A stretch of 64,000 nucleotides of DNA from an uncultured Mollicutes bacterium (GCA_900548675.1 URLJ01000001.1:116929-180928); one strand, 5' to 3'. Positions 7,054 through 13,030 are shown, numbered from the stretch's first letter. Notes: generated from the sequence alone by a model not told the origin. Translations and numbers: made by a program.

Positions 7054-7488
7054 ATGAAAAATAAAAAACTTATGGAGGCTAAAAAGTTAATTAAATCAAT
7101 AGATAATGATATTCAAATCATTGTAGAAAGACACAAATATACAAGAGGGTTAACCTGTGAACCAACAGAAAAAAGAATTTATTTAGGTTTTAGGGCTACA
7201 AAAATTGAAAACCAAACATTCATAGATTTAGTTAATGAATTAGAACCTAATTTCTTCCAGAAGTACAAAGTTAGTTTATGGCTATTAAGTGTATTACACG
7301 AAATAGGACACATTCAAACCCACGATGAAGAACTTGAAGACGATTACAATTTTTGTGTTGATTTTCTTAATGAGTTGAAATTAAACAATGAAATTACAGA
7401 AAAAGAACAAAACGAATATTATGTAAGGTTAGACTTAGAACAAATGGCAACACAATGGGCAATAGATTATGTAAAGAAGGCATTTTAG
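7054..7488 (+). CDS. HEXXH zinc metallopeptidase-like protein (144 aa)
   Basis: Residues 82-86 read HEIGH inside a helix (LLSVLHEIGHIQTHDEE), the zincin signature in which two His bind zinc and Glu is the catalytic base. Glu129 in LEQMATQWA is a candidate third ligand, in the gluzincin style also seen in ImmA/IrrE-type proteins. There is no signal peptide, so it would act in the cytosol. ImmA-like proteases cleave phage repressors, but nothing here proves the substrate. It is a single-gene unit with its own promoter and terminator. Confidence 0.75.
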   Translation: MKNKKLMEAKKLIKSIDNDIQIIVERHKYTRGLTCEPTEKRIYLGFRATKIENQTFIDLVNELEPNFFQKYKVSLWLLSVLHEIGHIQTHDEELEDDYNFCVDFLNELKLNNEITEKEQNEYYVRLDLEQMATQWAIDYVKKAF

Positions 7489-7500
7489 CCTTCTTTTTTT
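7475..7500 (+). terminator. Intrinsic terminator, stop codon in loop
   Basis: AGAAGGC/GCCTTCT stem, TAG in loop, seven T. Confidence 0.9.
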
Positions 7501-7517
7501 ATACCATAATTACCATT

Positions 7518-7553
7518 TTATGTAAACTTGGCTTGCCGGCGCGGTTTACATAA
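7518..7553. repeat. Intergenic inverted repeat, copy 6
   Basis: TTATGTAAAC and GTTTACATAA arms with loop containing GCCGGCGCG. A partial copy (GTTTACATAA) recurs at 7729-7738. Confidence 0.85.
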
Positions 7554-7559
7554 CAACTT

Positions 7560-7767
7560 TACATAATGCCGCACCAAACATTTGTTTGTCAAATTTCAAC
7601 TCTTTATTGCCGGCACGCTCGCAGCCTACTGTCAAATTTCTACCACCCTCGCCGCCTCCTAAGGAGCTGCAAAGGAGCTGGGAGCTGCGTTGTCAAATTT
7701 TCGCCAGGAGCTGCGTTCAACCTCCCAGGTTTACATAATATGTTTACAGGAGCTGCAAAGCCAACGT
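7560..7767 (+). other. Gene-free GC-rich interval with GGAGCTG repeats
   Basis: Five GGAGCTG copies (7663, 7674, 7681, 7707, 7749), three GTCAAATTT words and a CAAACATTTGTTTG palindrome (7575-7588). The only ORF through it (70 aa) has no ribosome site and an unnatural composition, so it is treated as noncoding. Confidence 0.6.
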
Positions 7768-7796
7768 TTGACTTTTAGTACAAATTCATGTATAAT
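7768..7796 (+). promoter_or_regulatory. Promoter of the 101-aa gene
   Basis: TTGACT, 17 bp beginning TTTAGT, TATAAT; the same spacer start is used at 8146 and 9181. Confidence 0.85.
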
Positions 7797-7832
7797 TATA
7801 TTATAGAAAAAATAAAGAAAGGGTTGATTTAA

Positions 7833-8138
7833 ATGGGTAATAGAGATAGAATAATTAGATGGGACGACGAAAACAATGCACACAGATATTTTGTTAATGG
7901 CAGATTAGTAGGATGTGGATATGACTTTTTAGAAGTATTCGAGAAAGCTGCACCATTCTTACACATTGGCAGAGAAATAGTAACTCGTCAAGTTTGTCTT
8001 TGTGATATTGACAGCGACTTATCAGATACAAAAACAGGTATGATAGTAGATTTCTTAAACGAAGCTAAAAGATTAACAGAATTTCAAGAAAAAGCATTAT
8101 ACGAATTTGACTTCACATCTTTGTTAGAATTGATATAA
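7833..8138 (+). CDS. 101-aa uncharacterised protein
   Basis: AAAGAAAGGG ribosome site. The N-terminus (NRDRIIRWDDENNAHRYF) is charged; a middle segment VCLCDIDSDLSD contains a closely spaced Cys pair and acidic cluster; the end is helical. No family is recognised. It is the last early gene before the RNA cluster, and the promoter at 8146 starts 8 bases after its stop. Confidence 0.7.
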   Translation: MGNRDRIIRWDDENNAHRYFVNGRLVGCGYDFLEVFEKAAPFLHIGREIVTRQVCLCDIDSDLSDTKTGMIVDFLNEAKRLTEFQEKALYEFDFTSLLELI

Positions 8139-8145
8139 CGCACAT

Positions 8146-8174
8146 TTGACTTTTAGTTAAAAGTGTTATATAAT
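8146..8174 (+). promoter_or_regulatory. Promoter of the structured RNA / tRNA cluster
   Basis: TTGACT, 17 bp beginning TTTAGT, TATAAT. Confidence 0.85.
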
Positions 8175-8181
8175 ATTATTA

Positions 8182-8535
8182 TAGAAAATAAATAATATTT
8201 TCTTAGCGATGAAAACCACCGTATCAGTGGCTAGTCGCACACAAATCCTTAGGTCAGTAATTAAGCGCAGTCATGATGGGCTTAGTGAAGGATAAGGTTG
8301 ACTGTTAGTGAACGAGGACTATCAAGTTATCAGTAGGAAGAAACTGTTCCCAGGTTGTTGGAATCGGGGTGAGAGAACCAACCAGACCGAAACTGAAAGA
8401 GGCTCCGCACCTATGCGTTAAATGGCGATAGCAGAGATTAGTTATCTGCGAGTAAGAGACATATTATTTAATTAGTGCACACTCTCTTGCGTGCGGGGTT
8501 TGTATCATTTAGAACTATAGTCGCCCCGCAATTTA
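8182..8535 (+). ncRNA. Candidate large structured RNA at the head of the tRNA cluster
   Basis: About 350 bases follow a near-consensus promoter with no ORF and a base composition far more GC-rich than the neighbouring genes. Visible stems include CCAC/GTGG (8216-8230), GCAGA/TCTGC (about 8433-8451) and a 7-bp TGCGGGG/CCCCGCA stem (8492-8530) just before the first tRNA, which could compete with a GCAC/GTGC stem. Ornate phage RNAs such as GOLLD and ROOL are known beside phage tRNA arrays; this one is shorter and I cannot match it to either. It lacks RNase P, tmRNA and group I core words. Confidence 0.5.
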
Positions 8536-8538
8536 TAT

Positions 8539-8615
8539 GCATTAGTATGCAAACTGGCAAAGCAGCTGGTCTTAGAAACCAGTGTATGAAAGTTCGACTC
8601 TTTCCTAATGCACCA
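8539..8615 (+). tRNA. tRNA with UAG anticodon (Leu, CUA codons) and an unusually short variable arm
   Basis: Acceptor GCATTAG/CTAATGC, anticodon arm CTGGT-CTTAGAA-ACCAG giving anticodon UAG, T arm GAAAG/CTTTC with TTCGACT, encoded CCA. The variable loop is only 5 bases, whereas bacterial leucine tRNAs are class II with a long variable arm. CTA clearly reads as Leu in genes here (for example the conserved L of DDTLAHF at 17801), so the anticodon identity is sensible but the architecture is not. Confidence 0.85.
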
Positions 8616-8683
8616 AATTATGGTTTGCGAGGCACCCATCGGTGAGAGCTGCACATCTCACATGAGAAAACCTCGGTGCATAT

Positions 8684-8770
8684 GCACCTTTGGCGGAATA
8701 GGCAGACGCGTGGGACTTAAAATCCCATGGACGAGAGTCCGTCCCAGTTCGATTCTGGGAAGGTGCACCA
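8684..8770 (+). tRNA. tRNA-Leu(UAA)
   Basis: Acceptor GCACCTT/AAGGTGC, anticodon loop CTTAAAA (UAA), long variable arm TGGACGAGAGTCC as expected of a class II leucine tRNA, T loop TTCGATT, encoded CCA. The D arm lies in GGCGGAATAGGCAGACGC. Confidence 0.92.
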
Positions 8771-8928
8771 GCAGGGCGAACCCGTAACGTCCCTTTGCAA
8801 ATAGAATATCGGGTGGTGTGGATAAGCGAAGCTACAATGCTCAATAATAGTAGTTCTTGTTATTTATTTTTTCGTATACCATTTGGGTATACAGAACGCG
8901 CGGCGTCGCAAGCGACAGCCGTTTATAT
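8771..8928 (+). other. Structured spacer between tRNAs
   Basis: No gene. Hairpins GTATACC/GGGTATAC (8873-8892) and TCGC/GCGA (about 8906-8915) may guide processing. Confidence 0.35.
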
Positions 8929-9015
8929 GGGTCTTTGGGTGAGCTGGCTAAAACCGCCAGACTGTAAATCTGGTCTCTTCGGAGTACCCTGGTTCGAATC
9001 CAGGAGGGCCCACCA
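8929..9015 (+). tRNA. tRNA-Tyr(GUA)
   Basis: Acceptor GGGTCTT pairs with AGGGCCC using two G-U pairs, anticodon arm CCAGA-CTGTAAA-TCTGG gives GUA, long variable arm (TCTCTTCGGAGTA) as in bacterial tyrosine tRNAs, T loop TTCGAAT, encoded CCA. Confidence 0.93.
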
Positions 9016-9021
9016 TTATAT

Positions 9022-9097
9022 TCGCGGGTGGTGTAATTGGTAACACGACGGACTTTGACTCCGTAGAGTGTTGGTTCGAGACCAGCCCCGCGAGCCA
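9022..9097 (+). tRNA. tRNA-Gln(UUG)
   Basis: Acceptor TCGCGGG/CCCGCGA, anticodon arm ACGGA-CTTTGAC-TCCGT gives UUG, T arm TTGGT/ACCAG with TTCGAG, encoded CCA. It lies six bases after tRNA-Tyr and is followed by overlapping stems CAGCTGT/ACAGCTG and AGGTC/GACCT (9136-9170). Confidence 0.93.
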
Positions 9098-9180
9098 CAG
9101 CTACGCAAGTAGCGAAACACACCCCTTTCTTTTGTAGGTCAGCTGTCTCGTGTAGACCTGACAGCTGGCTAATTTCAAAT

Positions 9181-9209
9181 TTGACTTTTAGTGTGAATTT
9201 TGATATAAT
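9181..9209 (+). promoter_or_regulatory. Promoter of tRNA-Val
   Basis: TTGACT, 17 bp beginning TTTAGT, TATAAT. Confidence 0.85.
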
Positions 9210-9233
9210 ATTATTATAGTAAAAGTAAATATA

Positions 9234-9308
9234 GTCCGTTAGCTCAGCTGGTAGAGCATCGCCCTTACAAGGCGGAGGTCGTTGGTTCGAACCCAACACG
9301 GACTACCA
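9234..9308 (+). tRNA. tRNA-Val(UAC)
   Basis: Acceptor GTCCGTT/ACGGAC, anticodon arm TCGCC-CTTACAA-GGCGG gives UAC, T arm GTTGG/CCAAC with TTCGAAC, encoded CCA. It has its own promoter. The 130-base spacer after it contains TCTCA/TGAGA and CTGC/GCAG stems but no gene. Confidence 0.93.
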
Positions 9309-9475
9309 TTCGAGGATAACTAACTGGTCTCACCTCTTTAAAAATGAGAACTCTGCTGCGGAGCGCGTACCATCGCAGGGACAAATAAATTAGGCGGAGC
9401 AATGCCCTAAATGCTCTGAACAAATATGGGCACTTATATAGCGGGGTGGAGCAGTTGGCAGCTCGCCAGGCTCAT

Positions 9476-10037
9476 AGAAAATTGTGGCTCCATGTAGAAA
9501 TACATAGATGAACTGTGGATGAATTCAGAGGAGGCTAAGTCTTTTGGAAAAGAAAATTATAGGTTATGATGATGTATATACAATAGATACTAATGGTATT
9601 GTATATAGAAATGGTAAACCAATGTCCCCAAGGGATAATGGTATAGGTTATCAGCAAATAGGATTGCGTTTAAATCGCAGACGATACAATGTTTATATTC
9701 ACAGATTGGTTTGGGAAACTTTTAAAGGAGATATACCAAATGGATATGAGATTAACCATATAGACCATAATAAACATAATAATAACTTAGATAATTTAGA
9801 GTTAGTATCTCACTCTACCAATTTAAAAAAATCAGTAGAAAGATATGGATACTATGGTTCTATGAATAGACCAAAAGATATGCGAACTTTGAGCCAAGCC
9901 GAAGATACATCTTCGGAAGGTGCAGAGACTACTGGAGAGGTATAGTCCTCTTAATAACCAGTTTAAGTATCCACTACCTAAGTCGTAAGATATGGTAAAG
10001 ACATAGTCCACTCTATAATGAAAATTATAGGTAAGTA
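9476..10037 (+). ncRNA. Group I intron (IA-like) in the tRNA-fMet anticodon loop
   Basis: The core is visible: GCAGAGACTAC (about 9922-9932) is the R element and AAGACATAGTCC (9998-10009) the S element, their GACTA and TAGTC forming P7. Between them CTGG/CCAG with inner GAGAGG/CCTCTT fits P7.1/P7.2 of subgroup IA. P1 can form between exon GGCTCAT and GTGGCTC (9484-9490) with the usual U-G pair at the 5' splice site. The last G before the 3' exon is 10035, so the 3' boundary may differ from 10037 by two bases. Confidence 0.85.
9544..9945 (+). CDS. HNH homing endonuclease inside the tRNA-fMet intron
   Basis: TTG start with AGAGGAGG eight bases upstream. The protein has an N-terminal NUMOD4-like part (IIGYDDVYTIDTNGIVYR) and an HNH core: VHRLVWETFKG-like IHRLVWETFKGDI, then YEINHIDHNKHNNNLDNLELVS, with His/Asn in the expected places. 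The C-terminal codons run into the intron core (P3/P7 region), as in many intron-encoded endonucleases. It would cut an intronless tRNA-fMet gene and spread the intron. Confidence 0.88.
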   Translation: MEKKIIGYDDVYTIDTNGIVYRNGKPMSPRDNGIGYQQIGLRLNRRRYNVYIHRLVWETFKGDIPNGYEINHIDHNKHNNNLDNLELVSHSTNLKKSVERYGYYGSMNRPKDMRTLSQAEDTSSEGAETTGEV

Positions 10038-10103
10038 AACCCGAAGGTCGTAGGTTCAAATCCTACTCCCGCAACCAATAGAAGATCATAGAGGTTGGTA
10101 AAA

Positions 10104-10385
10104 ATGGCAATTATCTATTATATAGACAACAAAGCAAACTGGAAAGGATATGTTGGTTGTTCTAAAACTCCACTATCTCATAGATGGGGGAAACATAAAT
10201 ATTTATTAAGGCATAACCTACATTCTAACAAGGAACTGCAAGATGACTGGAATAAATATGGAGAGCACAGCTTTAGTGCTTTTGTTATAGAAACCTGCCC
10301 AGATAGTAAGATGCTAGAGAGAGAAAAGTATCATATAAACAGATTACAAACAAATGTCAGAGGGGTTGGGTACAACCAGAAGTAA
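10104..10385 (+). CDS. GIY-YIG endonuclease (93 aa), free-standing
   Basis: IYYIDN followed by GYVGCS is the GIY-YIG motif; the catalytic Arg is in LSHRWGKHK and a Glu in EREKYHI completes the domain. It is only the nuclease domain, lacking a DNA-binding tail, so it is probably minimal rather than truncated. The ATG at 10104 follows AGAGG; an in-frame TTG at 10095 is less likely. It begins 27 bases after the split tRNA and may be a second homing element aimed at the same locus. Confidence 0.85.
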   Translation: MAIIYYIDNKANWKGYVGCSKTPLSHRWGKHKYLLRHNLHSNKELQDDWNKYGEHSFSAFVIETCPDSKMLEREKYHINRLQTNVRGVGYNQK

Positions 10386-10494
10386 CTGATTTTTAAGAGG
10401 GATAGTTTGGTGGGCACCTCACCATTAAGAGCTGGTGCTGAATTGGACAACTATTATTTGCTACCAATTATTTGAAAAAAGTTTTAAAAAAGAC
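10386..10494 (+). other. Gene-free spacer with a TGGTG/CACCA hairpin
   Basis: A TGGTG-GGCACCT-CACCA hairpin (about 10408-10424) and an AGTTT-region stem are visible; no tRNA could be folded. Confidence 0.3.
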
Positions 10495-10524
10495 TTGATT
10501 CAAGGTAGCAACATAGTTTATAAT
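10495..10524 (+). promoter_or_regulatory. Promoter of winged-helix paralogue 1
   Basis: TTGATT, 18 bp, TATAAT. The leader carries a CTTCTAAT/ATTAGAAG stem (10559-10606). Confidence 0.65.
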
Positions 10525-10674
10525 ATAAATGTAAAATGAAAAAGGAAAAATAAAAAAGACTTCTAATCCTTTACCATTTAGCGTAATAGCTCTGGTTTAT
10601 TAGAAGCAAAAAATATTTATTTTAGAAAGGGTATCCAATTGGCTGCTATAAGGTTGGATATTAGGGTGAAAATT

Positions 10675-10926
10675 ATGGCTAAAGAAAGATTTAATGTAAT
10701 GGGAAAAGAACTTACTGCAAATGAAAAAGCAGTATATGAATTCGTAAGGGACAACGGAGTAGTTGATTACAAGATGGTTGCTGAAAAACTAAATATCAGT
10801 CCAAAGAGTGCATCAAGCACACTAGCAAGACTAGAAGCAACTCATTCACTATTAAAGAAAAATGCTCCAAAAGTTGCTACAACTTATGAAGTAGAAGCTG
10901 AAGCTGACGAAGTTGAAGCTGAATAG
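10675..10926 (+). CDS. Winged-helix-like DNA-binding protein, paralogue 1 (83 aa)
   Basis: Start at ATG 10675 after TTAGGGTG, in register with the other copies. The core reads LTANEKAVYEFV, VDYKMVAEKLNISPKSASS and TLARLEATHSLLKKN: a helix, a helix-turn-helix and a basic wing, as in small MarR/LexA-type winged helices. The tail is acidic (EVEAEADEVEAE), longer than in the other copies. Four close copies plus one distant relative lie within 7 kb; a role as transcription regulators of the many early promoters is inferred, not shown. Confidence 0.75.
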   Translation: MAKERFNVMGKELTANEKAVYEFVRDNGVVDYKMVAEKLNISPKSASSTLARLEATHSLLKKNAPKVATTYEVEAEADEVEAE

Positions 10927-10929
10927 TAA

Positions 10930-10960
10930 TAGGAGTATCGGCTTAGCCGAGCTCCTATAA
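10930..10960 (+). terminator. Hairpin after paralogue 1
   Basis: TAGGAG/CTCCTA stem with inner CGGCT/AGCCG; no U tract. Confidence 0.4.
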
Positions 10961-10964
10961 TATA

Positions 10965-11130
10965 TTAAGGTTTTTATTCTTCACAATATAAAAGGGGTTG
11001 CTTGTGGTTGCCCCAACCAAAAACATAAGTGGTGGTAGGTTTGCTCGTTAGGGGCTGCGAGGGTAAATAAAGAACAGCAGAACTGGTTGCATAATACGAG
11101 TGGCAAGGCAAGAGCCTTGTCTTTTTTTTA
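10965..11130 (+). ncRNA. Candidate small RNA with intrinsic terminator
   Basis: A G-rich ORF-free stretch ends in AAGGCA-AGAGCCTT and a seven-T tract (11105-11130). GGGG/CCCC and CTCG/CGAG stems are visible (about 10993-11063). No promoter with a good -35 was found directly upstream, so it may be processed from the paralogue 1 transcript. Not matched to a known class. Confidence 0.45.
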
Positions 11131-11206
11131 TTTTTTAATTTTAGACTTGACAAACGGTACTTGCATATGATAAAAAAACTTTTTTATTTTTTTTTGCAAA
11201 AAAGAC

Positions 11207-11236
11207 TTGACGAGATCCCTTAAAATGAATTATAAT
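11207..11236 (+). promoter_or_regulatory. Promoter of the HNH gene at 11293
   Basis: TTGACG, 18 bp, TATAAT, then the ATAATGGGAG start shared with the small-RNA loci. A degraded TTGACA lies at 11147. Confidence 0.7.
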
Positions 11237-11292
11237 TATTATAATGGGAGTGATATATATAAAAAAAAAGAAAAATTTACGGAGATGATATT

Positions 11293-11784
11293 ATGTGGAA
11301 ATCGTATGATGATATATATGAGATAAGCACTGGTGGTAAGATAAGAAATAAGAAAAGTCCTGATAAGATATTAAAGACATATGTTAATAATTGTGGATAT
11401 GAGAAATTCAAGGGCCACAATGTACATCAGTATGTACATAGAATGGTAGCGGAGACATTCATACCTAATCCATCTGGTAAAGAACAAGTGAACCATAAAA
11501 ATGGGGATAAGCTGGATAACAGGGCAGAAAATCTTGAATGGGTAACTCGTAGTGAGAACGTATCTCACGCTTATAAGTGCCTAGGAAGAAAACGTAGTTA
11601 CTGTGGTTCAAAAGGACATAATGCTAAAAAGGTATATCAGTATTCATTAGAAGGTCAGCTCCTTACTACCTATAATTCGGTGGGTGCAGCTGCAGAAGCT
11701 GTCGGAGGTGCAAGTCCTAACATCAGCAGATGTTGCAATGGGCATATTAAAACATACAAAAACTTTGTATGGAAAAATGAATAA
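11293..11784 (+). CDS. HNH homing endonuclease with NUMOD domains (163 aa), free-standing
   Basis: NUMOD4-like start (MWKSYDDIYEISTGGKIRN), HNH core (VHRMVAETFIPNP, then EQVNHKNGDKLDNRAENLEWV) and a NUMOD1-like C-terminal DNA-binding segment (VYQYSLEGQLLTTYNSVGAA, then ISRCCNGHIKTYKNFVW). This is the full domain order of phage HNH endonucleases. No intron core words flank it, so it is free-standing, with its own promoter. It sits among the small-RNA loci and shares their +1 region sequence, suggesting insertion downstream of such a promoter. Confidence 0.9.
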   Translation: MWKSYDDIYEISTGGKIRNKKSPDKILKTYVNNCGYEKFKGHNVHQYVHRMVAETFIPNPSGKEQVNHKNGDKLDNRAENLEWVTRSENVSHAYKCLGRKRSYCGSKGHNAKKVYQYSLEGQLLTTYNSVGAAAEAVGGASPNISRCCNGHIKTYKNFVWKNE

Positions 11785-11790
11785 AAATAC

Positions 11791-11820
11791 TTGACTTGTC
11801 CTTCCTTAAAGATTTATGAT
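11791..11820 (+). promoter_or_regulatory. Promoter of the CAGCTCC-rich RNA
   Basis: TTGACT, 18 bp, TATGAT, followed by ATAATGGGAGAG. Confidence 0.6.
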
Positions 11821-11825
11821 ATAAT

Positions 11826-12360
11826 GGGAGAGTATTATTAAAAAAAAAAAAAATAGATCCCAGCTCCCTTAGCCTGATCCAGCTCCAAATCCCAGCTCCC
11901 ACCTAAGGGGTTAGCTATGAGGGCGCAGCTCCAGATTGCTACCAGGGGATAGGTGGCAATGAATTATTTCCTGGGAAATATTTGCTAGCAAAAAATGGGT
12001 AGACTCCCCCCTCCCCTTCTTCTGGCAGTTAGATCTCATTACACGGCTCGGGTCTAACTATCGCCCACATAATTAATTTTTCTTTTCCTCCTTTCTTTAT
12101 AATATAATTATACATCTTTCAGCTCCCAATAGTCAAGTATTTTTTGAAAAATTTTAGCAGCTCCCATTGCCCCCCACCTTCCAGCTCCCATAGCGCAGCT
12201 CCGGTAGGTAAAGCGCAGCTCCCACCCAGCTCCCAATAGGTGGCAATGCCAGCTCCCTGCTACCAAATTATAGGTGGCAACACCTGATCTGATCCACCTT
12301 GACCGGATCTCTTGCCCTTGGGATAATTTTTGCAATAAATTTTTAAAAAAGACTTGCATT
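11826..12360 (+). ncRNA. Gene-free CAGCTCC-repeat region, candidate long noncoding RNA
   Basis: 633 bases separate 11784 from the next gene. After the promoter and an A13 run come 11 copies of CAGCTCC (11861, 11880, 11893, 11926, 12120, 12158, 12182, 12196, 12216, 12227, 12250), three AGGTGGCAA words, several GATC sites, and a long hairpin GTTAGA/TCTAAC with outer GGC/GCC (about 12022-12066). CAGCUCC is the complement of the GGAGCUG words at 2157, 2823 and 7663-7755. ORFs through it on the minus strand have no natural composition. Confidence 0.5.
12107..12136 (-). promoter_or_regulatory. Antisense promoter inside the CAGCTCC region
   Basis: Minus strand TTGACT, 18 bp, TATAAT, then AAAGGAGG. 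It would transcribe leftward through 12070-11830, antisense to the rightward RNA. Confidence 0.6.
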
Positions 12361-12382
12361 TTACTCCATAATTTGATATAAT
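12354..12382 (+). promoter_or_regulatory. Promoter of the 59-aa gene
   Basis: TTGCAT, 17 bp, TATAAT. Confidence 0.7.
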
Positions 12383-12418
12383 TATATTGTAAATAAAAAA
12401 GAAAGGAAGAGTGGTAAA

Positions 12419-12598
12419 ATGAAACAAAAACTAATTAAAAAATTGCACGATCTAATGCTACAAATAATTACTTGTAATGATGCTGAACTTGACAAGATAG
12501 GAATTGAACTTGCCGAAATAGAAAAACAATTAATTAATTGGCAAGAAAAAAATCTCAAAAAAAATAAAAAAATACTTGACTTTAAGGACAAGATGTAG
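12419..12598 (+). CDS. 59-aa small protein
   Basis: Starts MKQKLIKKLHDLMLQIIT after GAAAGGAAGAG. Largely helical and charged, with an EIEKQLINWQEKNL stretch suggesting a short coiled coil. Its last nine codons coincide with the next promoter (TTGACT at 12576), so the C-terminus may be less constrained. No family recognised. Confidence 0.6.
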   Translation: MKQKLIKKLHDLMLQIITCNDAELDKIGIELAEIEKQLINWQEKNLKKNKKILDFKDKM

Positions 12599-12604
12599 TA
12601 TAAT
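12576..12604 (+). promoter_or_regulatory. Promoter upstream of winged-helix paralogue 2 (distal)
   Basis: TTGACT, 17 bp, TATAAT. Confidence 0.75.
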
Positions 12605-12666
12605 TAATATATCAAATGAAGAAATAAAAGAAAAGTAAAAAAAGTTAAAAAAATTAAAAAAAACAC

Positions 12667-12695
12667 TTGACTTTTAAATCTGAATTTGATATAAT
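12667..12695 (+). promoter_or_regulatory. Promoter of winged-helix paralogue 2 (proximal)
   Basis: TTGACT, 17 bp, TATAAT. The leader has a CATTAAC/GTTAATG hairpin at 12722-12746. Confidence 0.8.
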
Positions 12696-12759
12696 ATATA
12701 TGTAAATAAAAAAAGAAAGGGCATTAACAAATTAGTCGGTTAATGTAATGGTGATTAAA

Positions 12760-13005
12760 ATGGCTAAAACAAAAGAATTATTTAATGTTAGAGGAGTAAA
12801 CTTAACTGCTCACGAAAAAAATGTTTACGACAAAGTAAAGGAATTAGGCACTGTTGACTACAACCAAGTAGCAACTGCTTGTAATGTATCTACTAAGTCT
12901 GCTATTGCAACATTAGCAAGATTAGAAAAAACTCACGGTTTATTAAGAAAAAATGAACCAGTAAAAGTAACTACTTATGAAGTTGCTGATGTAGAGGGCG
13001 AATAG
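12760..13005 (+). CDS. Winged-helix-like DNA-binding protein, paralogue 2 (81 aa)
   Basis: ATG 12760 starts MAKTKELFNVRGVNLTA. The helix-turn-helix part is VDYNQVATACNVSTKSAI, followed by ATLARLEKTHGLLRKNEP and a VTTYEV strand that would form the wing. It differs from paralogue 3 at only about a fifth of positions by eye. The 5' leader hairpin ends just before the start region and may protect the mRNA or control translation. Confidence 0.8.
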   Translation: MAKTKELFNVRGVNLTAHEKNVYDKVKELGTVDYNQVATACNVSTKSAIATLARLEKTHGLLRKNEPVKVTTYEVADVEGE

Positions 13006-13018
13006 TCCTCTTTTTTTA
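12993..13018 (+). terminator. Intrinsic terminator, stop codon in loop
   Basis: AGAGG/CCTCT stem with TAG in the loop and seven T. Confidence 0.8.
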
Positions 13019-13030
13019 TTTACTGTAAAG

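Larger units (their letters stand above)
9440..10077 (+). tRNA. Initiator-type tRNA-Met(CAU) split by a group I intron
   Basis: The 5' exon (about 9440-9475) ends CTCAT and matches initiator tRNA in its GCGGGG acceptor, unpaired first base and D arm. The 3' exon (about 10038-10077) has AACCCGAAGGTCG, T loop TTCAAAT and CCCGCAACCA. Joining them gives anticodon loop CTCATAA. Two anticodon-stem positions (C27 with A43, A29 with C41) do not pair in the joined molecule, and the initiator's three G-C pairs are reduced, so function after splicing is not certain. Confidence 0.8.

Noticed and set aside
7566..7778. 70-aa rightward ORF through the GGAGCTG region
   Set aside because: No ribosome site, Cys/His/Pro-rich composition unlike all neighbours, and it spans a repeat arm and a promoter.
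8616..8683. Possible tRNA-Cys between the two Leu tRNAs (loop CTGCACA)
   Set aside because: No T arm, no acceptor pairing and no CCA.
8841..9299. 152-aa minus-strand ORF across the tRNA cluster
   Set aside because: It runs antisense through three tRNA genes, a well-known artefact of tRNA arrays.
10386..10465. tRNA-like segment ending in ACCA after the GIY-YIG gene
   Set aside because: The acceptor and T arms cannot be formed; only a TGGTG/CACCA hairpin is real.
12029..12070. 13-codon minus-strand ORF after AAAGGAGG
   Set aside because: The ribosome site is about 16 bases from the ATG, too far, and the codons fall in a hairpin.
12108..12359. 83-aa minus-strand ORF in the CAGCTCC region
   Set aside because: Composition follows the repeats (Trp/Gly/Ala runs) and no ribosome site precedes it.
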